Shown piece by piece: positions 61,902-64,000 of a DNA stretch of 64,000 nucleotides. The DNA is from Gillisia lutea. GTDB lineage: Bacteria; Bacteroidota; Bacteroidia; Flavobacteriales; Flavobacteriaceae. The DNA lies in contig NZ_JAKGTH010000010.1 of NCBI RefSeq assembly GCF_021568705.1, positions 194,416-258,415 on the forward strand, in the 5' to 3' direction. The notes under the pieces were generated by a model, which was not told the origin of the DNA, searched no databases, and saw only the letters and a list, made by a program, of their open reading frames with translations. A program made the position numbers and the translations under genes. Each line of letters starts with the position of its first letter. Positions within the stretch are counted from its first letter, which is position 1.

Positions 61902-62633
61902 ATGCGTATAATCAAAGTTAGTGCCACCCAATCTACCAATTCTTTTGCAAGGGAGTGGTATCAATCTAATAGAAGTTCTTTGCCGGTTTGCATTATTGCG
62001 GCAAATCAAACTTCGGGACGCGGTCAGAGGGGTGCGACGTGGGTTTCAAAAGCTGGTGAAAACCTCACTTTTAGCGTGGTATACCCAAATCCCGAATTGG
62101 CTATTCAGGATCAATTTTTGTTAAGTGCAAGTGTGGGGTTGGCAATTTTAGATGCCATGAAAGAACTAAATATTTATAATTTAAATTTAAAATGGCCTAA
62201 CGACATATTGGCAGCTAATTTTAAAATTGGAGGTATTTTAATAGAGAATATTCTAAACTCCGGAAAAATTGATAGTTGTATTATAGGAATTGGCCTGAAT
62301 GTGAACCAGCTTTCATTTCCCGGTCTACCCAAAGCTTCCTCTTTGAAGAGCTTAAATGGAAGGCAATTTGAATTAGAAGAGGTGTTAAGCGTGCTCTTGC
62401 AAAAACTAAATGATAGATTGGACTCCTTGCCGGTAACATTAGCAGAAGAAGTATTAAAGGAGTATGAAGATGTCTTATTTAGAAAAGGAAAGGTTTCTAC
62501 GTTTCAATTAAAAGACTCTTCTATGTTAACAGGGATAATTGTAGGAATAACCTCCACCGGACTACTAAAAGTACAAGTGGAGGATAATAAGATCTTACAA
62601 TTTGATTTAAAGGAGCTTAAGTTGCTCTTTTAA
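61902..62633 (+). CDS. birA: Biotin--[acetyl-CoA-carboxylase] ligase
   Basis: This 243-residue ligase joins biotin to carrier proteins. It has the biotin-binding GRGQRGATWVS motif, KWPNDILAANFKIGGILIE and GIGLNVN. The N-terminal winged helix seen in the bifunctional repressor form is missing, so it is catalytic only. It is divergent from rsfS and convergent with the SRPBCC gene. Confidence 0.95.
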   Translation: MRIIKVSATQSTNSFAREWYQSNRSSLPVCIIAANQTSGRGQRGATWVSKAGENLTFSVVYPNPELAIQDQFLLSASVGLAILDAMKELNIYNLNLKWPNDILAANFKIGGILIENILNSGKIDSCIIGIGLNVNQLSFPGLPKASSLKSLNGRQFELEEVLSVLLQKLNDRLDSLPVTLAEEVLKEYEDVLFRKGKVSTFQLKDSSMLTGIIVGITSTGLLKVQVEDNKILQFDLKELKLLF

Positions 62634-63022
62634 AGCTTTGATACGTTTTCGCTAAGCGTATTAATGAACTTTTGTAATGGGCCTTTTACCATCATAGCCA
62701 TCATGGCATTAAATTTACCGTCGAAGGTGAGTTGTACTTCACTTTTATCTTCTGCAGCAGCATTAATAGCGATGCTTAATGAGAAATCGAATTTAGGAGA
62801 GGTAGATCCTAATACTACCAATTCTGGTTCACGGGTCTCCTTAATTTGAAGCTCTATTTGTGGCATTCCTTTTAAAGCAAATAAAAAGGTATCGGGTGCA
62901 GTAACTTCAAACTTCTCAATACTGCTAGGCATTAATTGCTTGTAGTTCTCTATGTTGGTTAGGAAATTATACATTTCCTGTTGGTTCTTTGGTGCGGTTA
63001 CGCGTGGACTTTCTAAATTCAT
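62630..63022 (-). CDS. SRPBCC family protein
   Basis: The 130-residue protein resembles the START/SRPBCC hydrophobic-pocket fold, with MYNFLTNIENYKQLMPSSIEKFEV and FKLSIAI-like SLSIAINAAAEDKSEVQLTFDG strands and a C-terminal helix QKFINTLSENVS. No substrate is known. It lies 1 bp after pyrE and overlaps birA by 4 bp at its 3' end, and the pyrE-SRPBCC pair is recurrent in Flavobacteriia. Confidence 0.85.
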   Translation of the reverse strand: MNLESPRVTAPKNQQEMYNFLTNIENYKQLMPSSIEKFEVTAPDTFLFALKGMPQIELQIKETREPELVVLGSTSPKFDFSLSIAINAAAEDKSEVQLTFDGKFNAMMAMMVKGPLQKFINTLSENVSKL

Positions 63023-63023
63023 T

Positions 63024-63665
63024 TTATGGTTTCCAGTTACTTGGGTCTTTACGCCAGGATTTTAAGGTCTCGGCTTCAGATGTTTTAATATAATTTGTTT
63101 TTAACGCAGTATCTATAAGATGTTCATAATTGCTTAAGCTGTAAAAGTCTACTCCTGCCTTTTTGAAATTCTCTTCTGAAATTGAGAAGCCATAAGTGAA
63201 AATAGAGAGTAAGCCTTTAATATGTGCATTGGCTTCCTGCAGCGCTTTTACGGCATTTAAGCTACTGTTTCCAGTGCTAATAAGGTCTTCAATCACCACT
63301 ACGGTTTGTCCGCTTTCAAGATTTCCTTCAATTTGGTTTTTCCTGCCATGACCTTTTGCTTCAGGGCGAACATATATAAATGGGAGATTCATATATTCAG
63401 CAACCAGCATTCCAATACCAATGGCACCCGTGGCAACCCCGGCAATAACGTCGGGTTTCCCGTATAATTCTTCTATCTGGCGAGCAAAGTTCTCTCTTAC
63501 GAAGTTTCTTATTGGAGGATAAGACAAAATGATCCTGTTATCGCAGTAGATAGGTGATTTCCATCCGCTGGCCCATGTAAAGGGTTGTTGTGGTTCTAAT
63601 TTAATTGCTTTAATTTGCAAAAGCAATTCAGCAGTTTTTATCGCTGTTTCTTTATTTAAAATCAT
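63024..63665 (-). CDS. pyrE: Orotate phosphoribosyltransferase
   Basis: PyrE makes orotidine 5'-phosphate from orotate and PRPP in pyrimidine synthesis. The 213-residue enzyme has TWASGWKSPIYCDNR, IAGVATGAIGIG, FIYVRPEAKGHGRKNQIEG and the PRPP motif VVVIEDLISTGNSSLNAV. Its start codon lies 7 bp from that of the divergent NUDIX gene. A perfect -7 box ends 4 nt before the start, suggesting a leaderless mRNA. Confidence 0.96.
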   Translation of the reverse strand: MILNKETAIKTAELLLQIKAIKLEPQQPFTWASGWKSPIYCDNRIILSYPPIRNFVRENFARQIEELYGKPDVIAGVATGAIGIGMLVAEYMNLPFIYVRPEAKGHGRKNQIEGNLESGQTVVVIEDLISTGNSSLNAVKALQEANAHIKGLLSIFTYGFSISEENFKKAGVDFYSLSNYEHLIDTALKTNYIKTSEAETLKSWRKDPSNWKP

Positions 63666-63669
63666 ACTG

Positions 63670-63677
63670 CAAATGTA
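63670..63677 (-). promoter_or_regulatory. -7 box (TACATTTG) of pyrE, overlapping the NUDIX start codon
   Basis: On the minus strand TACATTTG is a perfect match and is followed by CAGT and the pyrE ATG. The same bases contain the NUDIX ATG at 63673 on the plus strand. Confidence 0.65.
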
Positions 63678-64000
63678 TAAAGTTTTTGTAAATGATATTC
63701 CAATAATTCTTTCAACAAATAAGGATATTGGCGAGAACTATTCCTCTTACCCTATTAAAACCGCAAAGTTAAAGCGGATTATTAATAAAATAAACGCCGG
63801 AGAACTTTTATATGTTAATCTTTATCATGAAGATGAAGAGAAACTTTTTAAGCATTTGCTTAAAAAATTACCGGTTGTAACAGCTGCCGGAGGAATGGTG
63901 TTTAACGATAATGAAGAAATACTATTTATTTACAGAAATAAACGTTGGGACCTTCCTAAAGGAAAGACTGAAAAAGGTGAGTCTTTAGAAGAAAGTGCTA
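63673..64000 (+). CDS. NUDIX hydrolase, 3' end outside the window
   Basis: From the ATG at 63673 a frame runs to the right edge (109 complete codons). It starts MYKVFVNDIPIILS and after residue 70 has AAGGMVFNDNEEILFIYRNK, WDLPKGKTEKGESLEESA, the beginning of a Nudix box (GKTEKGESLEES with its Glu ligands still to come). The protein probably hydrolyses nucleoside diphosphate derivatives; the exact substrate cannot be read. It is divergent from pyrE with a 7-bp gap. Confidence 0.85.
   Translation, partial: MYKVFVNDIPIILSTNKDIGENYSSYPIKTAKLKRIINKINAGELLYVNLYHEDEEKLFKHLLKKLPVVTAAGGMVFNDNEEILFIYRNKRWDLPKGKTEKGESLEESA

Noticed and set aside
1-64000. CRISPR arrays, insertion sequences, prophage or integron signs
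   Set aside because: I saw no regularly spaced direct repeats, transposase or integrase motifs, or phage structural genes. The only tandem repeat of note is the coding repeat at 1-328.

Overview
The window comes from an AT-rich chromosome of a Bacteroidota bacterium, most likely a marine member of the family Flavobacteriaceae. The support is the gene content (a type IX secretion plug protein, DUF3667, DUF1573, DUF6702 and fasciclin lipoproteins, the kynurenine pathway genes kynU and kmo, and a six-gene Na+-NQR operon) together with repeated TAnnTTTG promoter boxes, which are the hallmark of Bacteroidota housekeeping promoters, and the scarcity of Shine-Dalgarno sequences. The species cannot be named from the sequence alone.

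Layout. 1-6.6 kb: the N-terminal end of a large repeat-containing surface protein that runs off the left edge, pruA, an NRDE protein, and a minus-strand group T9SS plug / DUF3667 / apaG. 6.7-14.3 kb: nqrABCDEF on the plus strand, a strong terminator, then a small conserved protein overlapping apbE, whose product attaches FMN to Nqr subunits. 14.3-19.0 kb: a minus-strand run of methyltransferase, NUMOD4/HNH-derived protein, map, a HAD-like protein, a thioredoxin-like lipoprotein and gpmI. 19.4-25.5 kb: two unlike L,D-transpeptidases facing each other (the first behind a sigma-54-like promoter), three GNAT acetyltransferases around a short ClpP, tRNA-Gly(UCC), glutaminase and dipeptidase E. 25.6-31.1 kb: three tandem paralogous secreted proteins, DUF6702 and a large M1 metallopeptidase. 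31.1-38.7 kb: tatA, PAP2, O-methyltransferase, kynU, a lipoprotein, a 51-residue membrane protein, flavin reductase, an Old Yellow Enzyme and kmo. 38.7-49.3 kb: msrA, a lipoprotein, a coiled-coil protein with a degenerate zinc ribbon, Nif3, lpxK, a TPR hybrid histidine kinase, gap, lipA, an ECF sigma factor, a glycosyltransferase and a small Cys-rich protein. 49.4-64 kb: fasciclin lipoprotein, murB, aminotransferase, aspartyl protease/PDZ protein, DUF1573, valS, then a membrane-lipid and quality-control cluster (ACBP, psd, cdsA, LUD, ftsH, rsfS), birA, SRPBCC, pyrE and a truncated NUDIX gene.

How the genes fit together. Most are housekeeping functions: sodium-based respiration with its flavin-attachment enzyme, envelope biogenesis (lpxK, murB, two L,D-transpeptidases, psd, cdsA, PAP2), protein export (T9SS plug, TatA), proteolysis (FtsH, ClpP, Map, M1) and cofactor synthesis (lipA, birA, kynU/kmo toward NAD). 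I see no phage, insertion sequence, CRISPR array or obvious defence island. The least explained items are the small gene between nqrF and apbE, the NUMOD4-derived protein embedded in a housekeeping operon, the tandem secreted paralogs, a terminator touching the start codon of the flavin reductase gene, and several promoters placed so close to the start codon that the mRNAs should be leaderless.
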